DNA of 5,210 nucleotides, from positions 1-5,210 of the forward strand of contig JAYELZ010000053.1 in the NCBI GenBank assembly GCA_034717835.1, in the 5' to 3' direction. The stretch is from G713 sp034717835 (GTDB lineage Bacteria; Chloroflexota; Anaerolineae; B4-G1; SLSP01). The notes beneath the pieces were generated by a model. That model searched no databases, had not been told where the DNA came from, and saw nothing but the letters and a program-made list of their open reading frames with translations. Shown piece after piece: positions 5,121-5,210 of this stretch (its first letter is position 1; every line of letters starts with the position of its first letter). A program made the translations under genes and the position numbers.

Positions 5121-5210
5121 TTAGTCACCCAAGAAACTGGCGGTAAACAATTCGCCTAACCGCAATGCCTCAGTATCCACCCTGGGATTTCCTAGCTGTC
5201 GGTTCACGTA
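5121..5210 (-). CDS. C-terminal end of an unidentified protein (partial, runs off the right edge)
   Basis: Reading from the right edge on the minus strand, one frame is open for 29 codons and ends at TAA (5123-5121). The peptide ends LRLGELFTASFLGD and has a normal amphipathic, protein-like composition; the other two minus frames hit stops within the segment. The start lies outside the window. I do not recognise the family from this tail. It would be transcribed in the same direction as the phosphate operon, but a gap of about 380 bp makes cotranscription unlikely. A hairpin with GGGTGA (5107-5112) and TCACCC (5125-5130) overlaps its stop, without a T-run. A plus-strand frame is also open here but has no start codon and is Ser/Asn-rich, so it is less likely. 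Confidence 0.5.
   Translation of the reverse strand, partial: YVNRQLGNPRVDTEALRLGELFTASFLGD

Noticed and set aside
5107..5130. Rho-independent terminator for the partial minus-strand gene
   Set aside because: The 6-bp stem has a 12-nt loop, overlaps the stop codon and is not followed by a T-run on the minus strand.

Overview
The window is bacterial DNA of moderately high GC content. It has tightly packed polycistronic genes with strong Shine-Dalgarno sites and a Rho-independent terminator. It carries two complete operon segments that face each other (one runs off the left edge), then a gene-free, repeat-rich stretch, then the tail of one further gene. The phylum cannot be fixed from this sequence alone. 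The gene set and the style of the intergenic repeats (heptad tandem patches, long imperfect hairpins) suggest an environmental lineage such as Chloroflexota or a similar group, but that is an impression only.

Left half, plus strand (1-3035): three genes in a tight run. They encode a UDP-glucose/UDP-HexNAc 4-epimerase (galE), a sugar-1-phosphate nucleotidyltransferase, and an APH-fold anomeric sugar kinase of the N-acetylhexosamine 1-kinase (NahK/LnpB) type. The gaps are 2 bp and 0 bp, and each downstream ribosome site lies inside the end of the gene before it. Together they make a plausible salvage route: free (amino)sugar to sugar-1-phosphate, to UDP-sugar, to epimerised UDP-sugar. This parallels the bifidobacterial lnpB-C-D block, but uses a pyrophosphorylase-type enzyme where a GalT-type transferase would be expected. 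GalE has a small residue (Ala298) at the gatekeeper position, which fits use of N-acetylated substrates. A near-perfect hairpin with a short T-run at 3040-3075 ends the operon.

Middle, minus strand (4737-3102): a PiT-family inorganic phosphate transporter followed, after 1 bp, by a DUF47/PhoU-like protein. This is a classic phosphate-uptake pair, and it converges on the terminator of the sugar operon.

Right end (4738-5120): no convincing gene. The stretch holds two patches of 7-bp tandem repeats, several short hairpins and a roughly 94-bp imperfect inverted repeat, which look like interspersed intergenic elements and/or the upstream region of the phosphate operon. At 5121-5210 a minus-strand reading frame enters from the right edge and stops; it is probably the C-terminus of an unidentified protein.

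No clear undescribed system was found. The most informative points are the atypical Leloir-like salvage operon with its relaxed-specificity epimerase prediction, and the composite repeat region upstream of the phosphate transporter.
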